64,000 nt of DNA from Triplophysa rosa. Lineage: Eukaryota; Chordata; Actinopteri; Cypriniformes; Nemacheilidae. The stretch lies in contig NC_079898.1 of the NCBI RefSeq assembly GCF_024868665.1, positions 13,996,358 through 14,060,357 on the forward strand, read 5' to 3'. This document shows positions 1 to 11,618 of this stretch, in pieces. A program made the translations under genes and the position numbers. The first letter of the stretch is position 1. The number at the start of each line of letters is the position of its first letter. The notes under the pieces are model-generated. The model was not told the DNA's origin. It made no database searches and saw nothing but the letters and a program-made list of their open reading frames with translations.

Positions 1-283
1 ATGATGTAACCAGCATAAGCTATAAGAAATCTATAGTTTTATAGTTACTAAAGCTTCGGGTGAAGCAAACTATACACACAAACCTTTTCAAATGTATTTC
101 TTAATTATTCTATTCTTAAGTGCATACTTGCTAACTAAATAGTGGTTTTGGAACCTCTCTCTTATCTGTTTATCCTTTTTGTTGTGCAACAAAGTACACT
201 TTAAACATATGTGTAGGTTCCTTGCACGGTAACATACAGATAATAGCTTATTAAGCTGTCTCAAAAATGTCTTATAAAATGCC
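1..283. other. Sequence downstream of sprn, no feature seen
   Basis: AT-rich sequence 3' of the sprn stop codon on the minus strand. It probably contains sprn 3' untranslated sequence, but I could not pick a convincing polyadenylation signal. No coding similarity is seen on either strand. Confidence 0.4.
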
Positions 284-682
284 TCAAGGGGCAAAGTACA
301 TCCAAAAGTTTATTGGCAGGAGCAGAGCATACAGTCTAGTGGCAAAGGAGTCATGCATTATTGCATTTGATGTCCTGGCAAGGTAAAGCTCCCAGCCTGT
401 TCTGTTGTTATAGTAGTCATCTCCATTCTCTGAGCTGTCATCCGGTCGACGTTGGGCTGATGCGTACCATCCGCCAGCTCCCAGTGCCACCACAGCACCA
501 GCTGCTGCTGCCCCTGCCACCCGCACGGCGGGGGAACCTCGGGTGCGAGATGTGCGGCCTCCTCGGGCACTGCCTCGCGCTGACCCCCTGGCTCCTCCTC
601 TGCCGCCTTTGGACATCACCTGTTCGCACAGGAACGCTGAAAGCAGGAGAAGTATCCAGCAGGTGGCTACAGCCCTGTTCAT
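284..682 (-). CDS. sprn: Shadow of prion protein (Shadoo)
   Basis: Encodes 132 residues in one uninterrupted exon. Residues 1-24 form a signal peptide (WILLLLSAFLC core). Residues 25-50 are a basic RG/RGGR-type repeat tract. Residues 52-71 are an alanine/glycine/valine hydrophobic segment like the one Shadoo shares with prion protein. An N-glycosylation site (NRT) lies at 93-95, and the C-terminal tail ends in a hydrophobic stretch fitting a GPI-anchor signal. This order is diagnostic of Shadoo, a GPI-anchored, mainly neural surface protein of unsettled function. The open frame extends 31 codons upstream, but the methionine at 682 starts the signal peptide and possible splice-acceptor CAGs lie just before it, matching the two-exon fish gene with coding sequence confined to exon 2. 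The next gene, gprin2, lies on the same strand. No breaks are seen. Confidence 0.93.
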   Translation of the reverse strand: MNRAVATCWILLLLSAFLCEQVMSKGGRGGARGSARGSARGGRTSRTRGSPAVRVAGAAAAGAVVALGAGGWYASAQRRPDDSSENGDDYYNNRTGWELYLARTSNAIMHDSFATRLYALLLPINFWMYFAP

Positions 683-1557
683 TCTGAAAGACCCTGGGAA
701 TGATAGAACATTATGGGGTTTAAAGAAACCACAGTTGTGATGGAACCTGTGTGATGCATACAACCAGTGTATCAAAATTACTTGTAATACTAATTTTAAT
801 ACTAGCCTGGTGGGGAAAAAACAATAGAAACCATCACAGAATTCTAATGTATTTAATGGTTGTAATGGGAATTGTATTGGTTTTAATGTAAACTGTTATC
901 TGGCACGTGTGAACTGTTAGAACACAATTGAACCTTACTGGAATAACACCAAAAACACACTACATACAATAATTTCGTGATGGGTTTAATAATATTTGTA
1001 ATAGATAGTTTTTTATCAGCAGGGATAGCCTACTTAGTGTTGCTTGTTTAAATAAAAGGAAAAATTCGTGTGTATGTAGGCCTATATAATATGCAAAATG
1101 TATAAAATAATGTCTAGAAATATGGCCATGCTCCAACTAGGTCACTGGAAATTAACAATCCATTCACAATCATTTATCTGCTTGAACGGCCAGAGAACTG
1201 TACAGTATCGTAATATCATATTTTCTAATTATATTATGATGTATGTATAAAAATATGATTTGTACACCTCGTCTTGTCCAAAATTAAAAATGGTCACCGT
1301 ATCAATCATTTAAAATTGTTTTCTAGGACACGATTATTCGACTCAACACATAAAGACTAGACGAAACTGCCGATTGGATTCCGTGTTGTGTAGATTACAA
1401 AAATGTTAATATCTACACGCAACGTCGAGTGTCTTGCTTTTCTCGACGTCCGCCTTGTGTGTTTGCATGAAATATGGCTTAGACCTCCCCAACAATCCCT
1501 TAATATGCACGATCTATTGATTTAAATACGTGTATTTAGCTATAAAGGAGTACTTAC

Positions 1558-1740
1558 CTCCGTGTATGGCCGTGTCCACAAAATATCTCACGATATCTCG
1601 CTGTCATGTGTGAAATATAATAAATGCATCCGTTATGTAAGGCGCAGCACTGCTCGTTGTGTGCTGCTGAAGGTGAATTAAACATGGTAGGTGTGATGAG
1701 GTGATTCTCAGAAAAGGATTCAGAAAAGCTGCTTGTATAA
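1558..1740 (-). other. sprn: Candidate 5' non-coding exon of sprn
   Basis: On the minus strand an ideal splice donor (GAG/GTAAGTA, intron side 1551-1557) ends a possible exon at 1558. Splicing from here to an acceptor just before the start codon at 682 would give an intron of about 0.87 kb, consistent with the 5' UTR intron expected for this family. The exon start is estimated only from the TATA-like box further upstream. Inference from splice signals only. Confidence 0.4.
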
Positions 1741-1765
1741 TATTTAAAAGCGCGACATTAATGCA

Positions 1766-1771
1766 TTTATA
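1766..1771 (-). promoter_or_regulatory. TATA-like box upstream of sprn
   Basis: TATAAA on the minus strand, preceded by a TATATA run at about 1785-1790. It lies about 25-30 bases before the estimated start of the candidate sprn 5' exon. Such boxes occur by chance in AT-rich DNA, so support is modest. Confidence 0.3.
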
Positions 1772-3146
1772 CAGGCTGCGCGCATATATAGTTTGATTGG
1801 TCAAATATGGGCTTTTTAATGACTATGATTTTATGATATGATTTTAATGACAATCTATGATCACTAACAAAAGCATGCCAATTATTTGAATGTTTATTAA
1901 TGTATATACGTCGTGGTCTCACTGAAGTTCTGTAAATGGTCTTTGGTCACAGAACTATAACAGGTCTTCACAATAATATCACTAGACATTTCCGAGTTAT
2001 TTTTGATATCCAAAACGGCTGAAGAAGAGTCTTGCATAGACAGCAAAATTCCCTAAATTTCATGTATTGCAGACAGTTGACTTTCAGCATGTGATTCTAT
2101 GAATATAATAAAGGGAGACTTTAACACGGAGTCAAATTCTTCTTTTGCAACATAGATCTGTAATTGGGCTAAAGACAAGTAGGCCTATAGTCTGTCAAAA
2201 TGAACTAAAAATGACAATGGCATGGCAAAGCTGGTTAAACACCATGTTAAAGTCAAAACTGTATTGCTGATTATGAAGTTGATAAGAGCACAAACATAGA
2301 AGACAACACCCTGTAAAGGAACAAAAAATCGAATTTATACAAAGCAATGTAGAGGAAGCTTTGCTTAATAGTTGCTTTAATATCACATATTAAAGGCTAG
2401 TATTGCTTTTATTGGTTGAATACACAGACAAAACCAGACTGCTTCTGAAACATTTAATTAGCTTTGAAAAGCTTTTTTTGACAAACAATCAAACATTTTG
2501 ACAAATGTACGTGCTGCAGTATTTTCTATGTTCCTTCATTAAAGGGAAAGTTGTTTGGAAATTATATGATTATGTGTCTGCATTGGCGTTGTTGTGGCTC
2601 TAGTACTTTTTTAAATAGACTTAAATATTAACATTATTTTTTATGTTCATATAATTTGATCAGCCTTTGTAATTGTGTTTTGTCCAGCAGGTCGCGTCAT
2701 TCTAATACCTCTAACAGAGTGCTGGAAGCTGATTCAATAATCAACACATTTTAATTATTGGACACAATTTTACATTATTGTAAGTCATAATCTTTGAAAG
2801 GTGAAGGAAAACTAAAATACAAGGATAGCAGTTATAAAAACACACAATCTTTCTGTAAATTATTAAAGCTTGACAAACTAATTCTACTGATTAGTTTTAT
2901 TACATATATATGTTTAGTTATACATTTATTTCTATTATCTTTTTATTCAAATGAATGGAAGACCTATGTGCACAATTTTCTCCATAACATACTACTTAGT
3001 TCTGTTATCCAAGAGCAAATACAAAGAATTTTTAAGAAATGTCTTTTTCTTGTAAAATGATCAAGGTTAGAATGAATCTAGTTTTCACTTGGCTTTCAAT
3101 ATCTAAAGGTCTTTCAAAAATATCAGTTTGAAGTCACGTTGGTTAT
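1772..3146. other. Spacer between sprn and gprin2
   Basis: AT-rich spacer. It should contain the distal promoter of sprn and the 3' untranslated region of gprin2, both read leftwards. I see no coding exon, RNA gene or recognisable repeat. Confidence 0.4.
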
Positions 3147-4610
3147 TTAGTCCACCGCAGTGGTGGTACTAGTACAGCAGCCTGGACGACGCAGGGATTT
3201 CAATAACCTCCTTTTATTCCCGTGTGTTGATCCTGAGCTGTGCTGAGATGTTGCTGTGTTCTGGCGCGAGAGCTTTGCTGCTATTCCCATAGTCTCTTTA
3301 ATCTGCAGTTCCAGATGTTGCTGAATCGCAATTCCAAGTTCCTCGGGATCAACTGAGGCTCCGTACACTTCCCAGGTCATGCCTTCTGCATCCCATTTCA
3401 CATCCCTTACAGGAGACTTTTGACTCTTTGGCGCGGTTTTGTCGCTCCCGTTCACCTTTTCCTCAAGCAGACATACTTCTGGGAACACGTGCTCTGGATA
3501 TTCCTCAGAGTCTTGACCTACTTGCACCCCTATATCTCTCAGTTCTTTCTGTGAGGTCATGGTCGCTGCTTCCCTTGTGGTCTCTCCATCTTTCCACTGC
3601 CTCATCTGAGTTCTTGTGGGACGCAGTGGACCAGGCCAAGAGCAGTCCAGATCGCAGCAGTGAAACAGTCGTTTAGCATTCAATCCTGTCTCGCTGACAG
3701 AGCTGATGAGTCGAGGGAGAGCAAGCGAGTTGCCTGATGCCACCTGGGCCCTGTGGTTCCCTTCCATTCCCACTAAGTGTGGCAACAGCTGTGCTGGGGC
3801 AGGAATGGGCTGTGGGTGGCAGTATGCTGCAAACGTGTCCTCTACTGCTCCATGATGGAAGTGTAAATTACAGCAAACGGCATCATGAAATTTCGAGCAA
3901 GAAGACTCTGGAATGGCCTCACTGGGCACTTGTATTTGGGAAGATGCGCCAGTCTGAACAAATGTTTGTTGGGATGGCTGAGTGGGACTGCCTGATCTGC
4001 TGCTCCCCGTTCTGGTGGATGTTGTAACCGTATTGCTTTGCTGAAGCGGCATGGCCTGTTTACACACTAAAGACGGGAATGACTGCGCACAAGTCTCCTG
4101 CTCCTTTATTGGGTAACAAAATGAGCCAGCATCACAGTTGCGAGAAGGAGCTTGGCCGTCTTCATATATCTGCAAGCTGTCTGATTGGCTTCTCTGTATT
4201 GATAACAGGCTGTGTTCTTTCAGGTCTCTATGAGGATATAAAACGTGGTCCCTGTGCACTGACAATAATCCTCCACATGCTTGTTTATTGTGATGGTTCA
4301 TTATGTCTTTGAGCTGTAAATCTGCACCGTCAGACACATGGGTCTCTGCAATGTAGTGATGACCTGTATGTTGTTGATCAGTCACATGGTCAGAGTTGAT
4401 ATTGCAGGTTAGTGCAGCAGTCTGTTCACTGTCTTTAATGTTCTTTGGTGAGCATGATATTTCACTGGAGCTCTTTAATTGTTCCTCAGGCTGGTGGAAG
4501 ACCTTCACCTCAGCAGAAATCGGGTCAGAGGCGACACACTCAGCAGGGTTTGAGGGAATTGTGACCCCTGGTGAGAACCGTTCCATCACAGGCTGCCCAG
4601 TCTCTGCCAT
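3147..4610 (-). CDS. gprin2: G protein-regulated inducer of neurite outgrowth 2
   Basis: About 487 residues in one exon. Most of the protein is low-complexity and Ser/Gln/His-rich, as in the family. The diagnostic GPRIN C-terminal domain starts about residue 399 with SPVRDVKWDAEGMTWEVYG and continues with VDPEELGIAIQQHLELQ. Further GPRIN2-like marks are an RSQSDSL motif, a LPRLISSVSETGL segment, a TMTSQKEL segment, and a C-terminal SLRRPGCC, whose paired cysteines are probable palmitoylation sites. GPRIN proteins bind activated Go/i/z alpha subunits at the membrane and promote neurite growth. The length is close to human GPRIN2 (about 460) and far below GPRIN1 and GPRIN3. The frame stays open to 4640; methionines at 4640, 4610 and 4586 are all possible starts. 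I chose 4610 (MAETG), but a splice acceptor inside GGCAG would move the start to 4586. Confidence 0.88.
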   Translation of the reverse strand: MAETGQPVMERFSPGVTIPSNPAECVASDPISAEVKVFHQPEEQLKSSSEISCSPKNIKDSEQTAALTCNINSDHVTDQQHTGHHYIAETHVSDGADLQLKDIMNHHNKQACGGLLSVHRDHVLYPHRDLKEHSLLSIQRSQSDSLQIYEDGQAPSRNCDAGSFCYPIKEQETCAQSFPSLVCKQAMPLQQSNTVTTSTRTGSSRSGSPTQPSQQTFVQTGASSQIQVPSEAIPESSCSKFHDAVCCNLHFHHGAVEDTFAAYCHPQPIPAPAQLLPHLVGMEGNHRAQVASGNSLALPRLISSVSETGLNAKRLFHCCDLDCSWPGPLRPTRTQMRQWKDGETTREAATMTSQKELRDIGVQVGQDSEEYPEHVFPEVCLLEEKVNGSDKTAPKSQKSPVRDVKWDAEGMTWEVYGASVDPEELGIAIQQHLELQIKETMGIAAKLSRQNTATSQHSSGSTHGNKRRLLKSLRRPGCCTSTTTAVD

Positions 4611-4695
4611 TGGATATAAGATTAGGAGAAGAAGCATCAAGGTAAATGAATGTTTGTATTAAATATAGGCTGGGTTAATACATACTCATTTTTAT

Positions 4696-4725
4696 AAGTC
4701 CATTTGGATAAAAGCATTTGGTAAA
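4696..4725 (+). repeat. Fragment of a SINE/LINE-like tail
   Basis: CATTTGGATAAAAGCATTTG resembles the conserved 3' tail (TTTGGATAAAAGCGTCTGC) of fish tRNA-derived SINEs. A fuller copy is present at 42.9-43.1 kb. Only the tail remains. Confidence 0.4.
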
Positions 4726-5099
4726 TTCCCAAATAACAACATCTCAGCCTGCTGCTTCAAGTAAAAACACTCGCAAAAATAAAAACCAAACTATTTTCTC
4801 CATAGCTTTAGGAAGAAACCTGGATCAACTGCAATAGATGTTTGGGATTAACTGGTTGCTTTTTTTAAATATGGGTGAAGGAGTTAATTTGATCCCATTT
4901 TTAGCATATGAGAACTATGGTACACTAAGATTCATTCTTCGTATATGCCCTGACAAGCTAAACAAATGGATATAATGCTCTACTTGTGCATTCGTGGCAT
5001 CCCAATAAGCAAATCTTTGTAATGCATGTCTTTGCATATTGGGATGGTGGAGGTGGAGCAGGGATATGACACACAGGTGTTTGGAAAACAAAAAATGCT

Positions 5100-5295
5100 A
5101 AATTATTTTCAATCCAGTGATGGGTCCAAAAGGGACAAACCCAGCCGTTGGGTTAAAATAACCTAGAAAATGGCTTATGTTTGAACCAATCATTTTTGAC
5201 CCAACCCAGCATATGTTAATTTATATCACAACGGTTGGTTATGCCTTTTTGACCCAACGCTGGGTGGAAAATAACCCAGCATTGGCAATGATTTA
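5100..5295. repeat. Probable MITE with repeated GACCCAAC motifs
   Basis: Multiple forward and inverted copies of TTGGGT / ACCCAA and AACCCAGC lie at both ends of a 200-base AT-rich block (AACCCAGCCGTTGGGTT near 5140; GACCCAACGCTGGGT near 5250). This resembles a small non-autonomous DNA element. The boundaries are approximate. Confidence 0.45.
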
Positions 5296-6269
5296 TTTGT
5301 TTAAATGGCTGTTTTTACCTAAATCTCTCAGGGGTTAATCTCCCACTCTACTGTCTCTCAAATCTACAAATCCAATCTTGTTCTTATTCTGGGAGACGAC
5401 AGACATTGAGAAGAGCTAACAATCAACATTTTTATATTTTTGGACATTTGATACTTCTTTTGCAAGTGCCTGTTTAAAGCCTATTTCAGACTTTGCTTCA
5501 CTTTTCAGAGATATGCAACAGGTTAATACGGGTGAAAAATAACATCTATTAAAACACTATTACTTGCTGTAGCTATTTGAGCAACAGCAACAGCCACAGA
5601 ACAATTTCTCTTTAGTTTTCTCTATACATTCTAAAACATAGTAAGACAACTTTACTTTAAATGTGTTTATTTATTATTATCAATCATATAAAATTGTAAT
5701 GTTCATTTATTATCATAAATGATATAACATACAATAGAATGTATGTGCTACTGAACTGAGTATTATGAAATAGATCAAACACTCTCATTCATTTCAAGTT
5801 ACCTATGCATCTTCTTTCTACAAAGTCCAAAAATACCTGCCAAGGTAAAATCTCCACCTTGTGCATACACACACCCATCCACATACACAACAGGACAAAT
5901 GGTATCAGTATTTACAAAAGCACAAGAAATGCCTACCTTGTGTCCCAGTCACAGATGATGCTTACGATCCCTTTTGATCTTTGTCGTTTGTGTCCCCGGT
6001 CTTTACCTGCCCAGTATCTCTTTAACGCCCTGTGGTGTCATCCCAGTCTCCTGAAGGTGCAGCGTCAGCGCAGGTCCACATAAAATGAGAAACGGTCAGC
6101 AGGATCTTATTTCCACAATCATTCCATTACATGTCACTCATCTCTGTCCTCTCCTTCAACATCCCCGCTCCAAGAGTGAAAAAGATGGAGGGAGCTTCGG
6201 GATTATATTCCACTTTCATATGATTACAAGGCAGCTTCAGTCACATCTTCAAATCCCCAAGCAGGAGGG

Positions 6270-6271
<2 letters not shown>

Positions 6272-6302
<31 letters not shown>
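6272..6302. repeat. (TG)n microsatellite
   Basis: About 15 uninterrupted TG units followed by a GA-rich stretch. Confidence 0.95.
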
Positions 6303-6313
<11 letters not shown>

Positions 6314-6910
6314 GGAGATAGCAAGAGAGGAATGTGTGTGGCTGTGTGGGTGTTGTGGAGAAAGACTATCCGTGTGATGTGGTGGAGGGTTGGAGAGAAG
6401 AGCTGAAGGAGATTGGATACAGAGAGGAGGAGGAGAATATGGTGATGATGAGGAGGTGCAGTGGTTATTAAGCCGCCAGGGTTGTTGCCACTTCACCCAT
6501 CTAAAAGGAAATAAAACGCATGAATGAATTTAAAGAAAAACAGTGGTCATATACAAATTATCCACTTAGTTTTCTCTATCTCATTGGGCCCTCCCTCCCT
6601 CCCTCCTTATCAAAATGTCCCTCACTTCCTTTTATGCAAGCATACACAAACACACAGTGGGATTTTATTACTCTCGTTCACCTCTTTCAGTACAAAGAAT
6701 TGCCACTCCCTCGTCCCTCCCTAGGTCTCTTTGGCTAACCATCATTCCTCTACTGTTGCTATGGAAACACATTTCTCAATGGGACTGGGATGATTCTTCC
6801 TTTTTTTCTAATGGAGTGATATGACGTATTATCTCTCTATGGACGCACATGGAAACACCAGCCTGAATTTATTTCAAAGTTTATTTAAATTTCCAAAAAC
6901 ATTAAATCAG

Positions 6911-6951
<41 letters not shown>
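6911..6951. repeat. (TCTA)n microsatellite
   Basis: About ten perfect tetranucleotide units. Confidence 0.95.
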
Positions 6952-6952
<1 letters not shown>

Positions 6953-7280
6953 GAATCTCGAAGACAGCCCTGTCATTTGAGGAATATGCCAGATGCAGAT
7001 TAAATCCAGTAAACAAAGCAAGAGTTTTTGCCAGAGAGATAAGACAAATTTAAAACAGCCAGCACCAATCAGCAGGATTTTTCATGAGGATTGATGCTAC
7101 ATCTGTGACAAAGAAGGATGTGGACTCTATGTGCCCATTTTTCAAAATGAATTTGGTCTTTACTTGTGCTGCAGACACAATTTGACAAGCTTCATCAATT
7201 CACATCGTAGAAAAGCATCACAACATCATTGAGTATACTTCTTAAAAAAGATGCTACACACAGCGATGCCATAGGAAGAC

Positions 7281-7360
7281 CGTTTCGGGTTCCCCAAAGA
7301 ACCATTTACTCAAAAGTTCTTATGAGAACCATTTCTTTCTTACTTTTTAAAGGACCTAGT
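7281..7360. repeat. Fragment of the GGTTCTT-type element
   Basis: AAAGAACCATTTACTCAAAAGTTCTTATGAGAACCATTTCTTTCTTAC closely follows the interior of the fuller copy at 24.08-24.34 kb (positions 24142-24180). It is a truncated dispersed repeat. Confidence 0.45.
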
Positions 7361-9642
7361 TCATCACTATTACAGAATAGGTTCAAATTACCTTAGTGCT
7401 TCAGATCACCTTTTTTATTTTTTTAAGGAAAATTTGTTGTTTCCCAGTGTTTAACAGAGTGGTAGCAAAAATCTATGACAATTTTCTTACCTTCCATATG
7501 TGTATTCAGTACTTAGGTGGTTAGAGGCGAGTCTCCTGTGTCTGTGTCTGTCTCAGGTGTCATTTAATAGGACTCTGAACTTTCTCTTATATAAGACAGT
7601 CCTCAGGTGTGAGTCATGGCTGTTCCAAAGGGCACTATTGTTCTTTTACCTCTTTTCCTCCTGAAGCAGAAGGATTTTTCCTGTCCAATGTTCACACACC
7701 TACCTTAACACCAGCCACTCCCATACTGCCCTGTTTACACTCTCACGATGAGAAGCATAACAGACAAAGCTTCTGAATGGTCAATAAAAACTTGTTCTGA
7801 AGTCAACCTCAATAGTGTATCCTGAGCCACTTCAAGTTAGGAGACACGTCAGCAAATAATTTAGTTTGAGAAAAAATGTGTCCAAATTAAGAAAATGAAA
7901 TAAAATTTACAAACTGGAGGAAACGCCAGCATGGGAGAGTATTAGCCCATCTCTCTTTCTGACAAAAGCGACAAAGCATCTAGTTTTTTAATATTTTTTA
8001 GCAGTGAATCTATTTTCTTGATAAAGTAGCAATAACGCAAAACATATGACAGTATTTTAGAGTCGAGTCGTCATATTACCTGCATCTGTCTGATGTAAAA
8101 TTTACACTCTTGATACCCACCCGATTCGTGAATGAATCACTTTTTAAGTCGGTTCAAGAATCGGTCTCAGGCCGAATCAGCTGATTCGGTCTAAATCACT
8201 CTTAGAGCACTTTCGTACTTTTGCAAACAGTAACGGGAATACTATAACATCGAGTTTTGATGATGTTTATAATATACTACATATCTACTAAAACCAAACG
8301 TGTATGGTTTGACAGCGCTGAGGATGGTCTTTTTTTGTTTAACGCCTGCACGTGCTACTTGTGATCAACTCTATACTGCAGGTAATATGACAGGCACCGG
8401 TAAAGACGTTGGCAGTTTCTCAATTCCATTAACGCAAAGAACGGACTTCTGTCCTTGCGAGGCAGCCTCAGAAGAACGAACTTGGATGGACGCGCCGCAG
8501 TGACTTCTGGGACTTCAAGCGGATTCCGTAGGCGCGCAAGGCTACATACGATGCATCCTTGCATAGCCGCGGGAAGTGTGGCGTCGAGCGAAAGAAAAAC
8601 TGAAACAGTGACAAAGATAAATGGCGTCAATTGAAAGAAAAACTGAAACAACGTGTTAAAGATAAATAAAGGCAGAGACTATTTGCACTAGGTCCGCCCA
8701 CCAATACGTGATTGGAATAGGAAAAAGTGTAAGAATTACACCATAGTAACTTCAGTGGTGTAAGGTGTAATGTCTGTATAGCGTGACACAGGAGATAGGG
8801 GTTCTAATCCAACTCTAGCATTTGTTTTAAAAAAAATATTTAAGACTTAAAATTCTTTTTTAAGACTTAAAATTAATTTTTATTCATAAAGTTTGGGGTG
8901 AGGTTAGGGGTGTAGGGCTTTAATATCTCAATAAGTTGCCATCAATTTTTATAAATTAAATTATTTACACTCTGTTATTATTGCATAATGTTTAATGCAC
9001 AACAATACTGAGGTGCAAATAGTAACGTTATCTGCCAGTATTTATAAGTATCAATAGCATCTAACTACTATTTCTATACCCAAAAATACAGCTATTTTCG
9101 GTTAGTGTAAAAAGCATTGCTTCCTTGGGCGGGCTATTTGTACTCCGTGTAAATAGACACTCCGTAAATTTTAAACGTTACTGTTACAATGACAACACAA
9201 GTATCTCATGACGTCACAGCGTTAGTGAAGGTCAAGTGTCACGAGCGGTCTTGTCCAAATGGCGCAAAAACGAATTTCAGACTTTTTTTACTGAACATTA
9301 ATGTCCTCATGCAGGACTTCATCAGCGTTAACGCAGAAAGAAAGGCCACTTTCGGAGTTTTGCATGCAGGCCAGCAGTAATGTAAGACAGTTATTTCTTT
9401 ATTTGAGATTGTGGCTAATAGGTCTACATGCAGAATGTGTAACGCCACGGGTTGATTTCTATGTGCTGTCGCCGTGCAGCATGCAGTTGTGTTTAAACGC
9501 GTGACTGGTTTTCCCATGGTTTATGTTTGGGTGGTTAAGGAGAATTGTAATACGTTACATGACTCCTGTATTACTTTTGAGTTACTTTCACCAAAATAAC
9601 TACAGAAGTAGAACTTACATTCTAAAATAAGTCTTTGAATTT

Positions 9643-9892
9643 TTGTATTTTCAAAATACAAAATACTTTTTGCCAATCAACCTCTTTAGACTGCTGATTT
9701 CTTGAATTAACTAGGCTATACACAAATAAATACTAAAAAATACTAAATTAAATGCATTTAAATACAAAATACTATTACAAAATAATAGTATTTTGTATTT
9801 CAAATGGATGTATTTGAAACACTGCCTATCCATGCAGTCTAATGAGGAGGTTGATTGGCAAAAAGTATTTTAGTTTGAAAATATAAAAATAC
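9643..9892. repeat. Foldback element with roughly 55-base arms
   Basis: The left arm (9643-9698) contains ACTTTTTGCCAATCAACCTC followed by AGACTGC. The right arm (9832-9892) contains its reverse complement, GCAGTCTAATGAGGAGG then TTGATTGGCAAAAAGTATTT. The centre is itself AT-rich and near-palindromic (ACTATTACAAAATAATAGT). This is the structure of a small non-autonomous DNA transposon. No coding capacity. Confidence 0.65.
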
Positions 9893-10194
9893 TAAGATTA
9901 AACACATTTAAATACAAAATAGTCCCATCTCATCACTGAACTAGATTATATAGAATTCTAGCTAGTCATCATGTAAACGTTAGCATACCTTGTGATTGCT
10001 GCTGGTCACAGGGATCTTGCAAACTAGCTTCCTGAAACCCGCCCAAATGGAATGAAAACTAGCCCAATTATTTTCCGGTGTCAAATCTAAGTTAACAACT
10101 GCCAAGATATGTTTCTATTGCTATATTTACTTATCTGAATGGTTTCCTAGGTATAGTATATATTTTTTGTTCTGATCAACTCAAAATATGTTTT

Positions 10195-10414
10195 GGGGGA
10201 TTTAGGAAAGCAAACAATTCTGGGTCACCTTTGACTACCATTATATTTTTTTCTGCTATGGTAGTCAATGATGCCAAAGAATTTTCAGTTGCTAACATTC
10301 TACCAAATATCTTTGTGTTCAACCGAACAAAGAAATTTATACAGGTTTGGAACAACTAAACGATGAGTAATCCATAACAGAATTTTCGTTTTTGGGTGGA
10401 GTGTCCCTTTAAAA
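10195..10414. repeat. Truncated copy of the GTTCACCC palindromic MITE
   Basis: Keeps the right half of the family: TGACTACCAT, CTATGGTAGT, AATATCTTTGTGTTCAACC, and the end TTTGGGTGGAGTGTCCCTTT. The left end is missing. Fuller copies are at 52.25 and 59.67 kb. Confidence 0.6.
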
Positions 10415-11618
10415 AAGCTCCCACGTGTGCTCGAGACCACGCATGGAAATGGACGAGAAACGTGTTTTCTCTTCGTAAGACATGCAAAAACTTGCTTAAG
10501 AAATAAGCATGGTTAAATATATTGCATATGTATCATGTGTACAAGCACCTCAATGTTTTAGTTGTTCTAGACTGTGTGTATAGCTGCTCAAACGTGATAT
10601 TTGGCACCTGGAAGAATCAACTGTTGTACACTCACGAGTGATTTCTTTCATTTTGCAACGTGACATGCACCTTAGTACGAAACATTGGTAAAAGCATCAT
10701 TCGGATGCATTGTCTAATACCACCGCTATATTTTCCTCTTTGGTTGAGCTGAGCTCGCGCGTCCCTCCCTGTACTGTAGCCTGCCTGTCAGACGCTCGTT
10801 CCCCCACACTTTAAGCCGAGCTGACACTACGGGACTGTGAGACAACTTGAATTGCTATGGCGCTTACACTACACAACTAGGTTTCTTGTCATCCGTCATC
10901 TTCTTGTTGTAGCAGCACGCACACTACACTACACAACACAACGCAGACAAAGTGTGCTAACTACAAGACTTTGGTCAAGGACCAACAGCAAAAACACATA
11001 CCACATCGTGAACATTTCTAGTTTGATGGTGGATGGCAAATGAGGTGAGTGGACAGAGGCAAATAGGGAATTTACAAAAAGAATGGTTGCATAAATCAAA
11101 CAATTTATCGTCAGGAAATAATGATTTATCTGGACTTGCAAGACTAAATCATATAGGGTCCTGGCATAACATTATCATCTAACCCAATGTGCTGTATTGA
11201 CTGAGGTAGATTTATGTTTAAATGTTTAAATAAAACATTTTGCAGAAGGCATGAAGTTTTGGTGGGTGATTGGCATACTAGACAAATAACAGTTTGATCA
11301 TGCATTGCTAGTGTTGATCAGGGAGCCCTTTGTTCATTGTTGTTTATCCATGATTTCAAATAAGAATCCTCCACTGGCTTTTAAGTGCAAACCATTAGCC
11401 CAAATTACGCAAAGTAACTACTTGAGCACTAGTTAAAGCCCAAATTACACAAAATAACTAACTGAGTTTAAATAATTTGCTAACAGCTTGGTCCCCCCCA
11501 GTTAAAAAATCCCATATGCGCCCCTGGGCAGCATTAGCAACAAGAGAATTAGCAGCATGGTTGTATTACCAAGATTTCCTGCGTAGCTGACGTATAACTT
11601 GTCGATGACCTTTTTCAT

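Noticed and set aside
3428..4662. Several plus-strand open frames of 77-96 codons
   Set aside because: They are shadows of the gprin2 coding exon on the opposite strand.
6272..6951. Regular repeats resembling a CRISPR array
   Set aside because: They are simple TG and TCTA microsatellites with no spacers, in a eukaryotic genome.
8300..8651. Overlapping frames on both strands in a GC-richer patch
   Set aside because: No splice-consistent gene model and no recognisable protein; the surroundings look like decayed transposon sequence.
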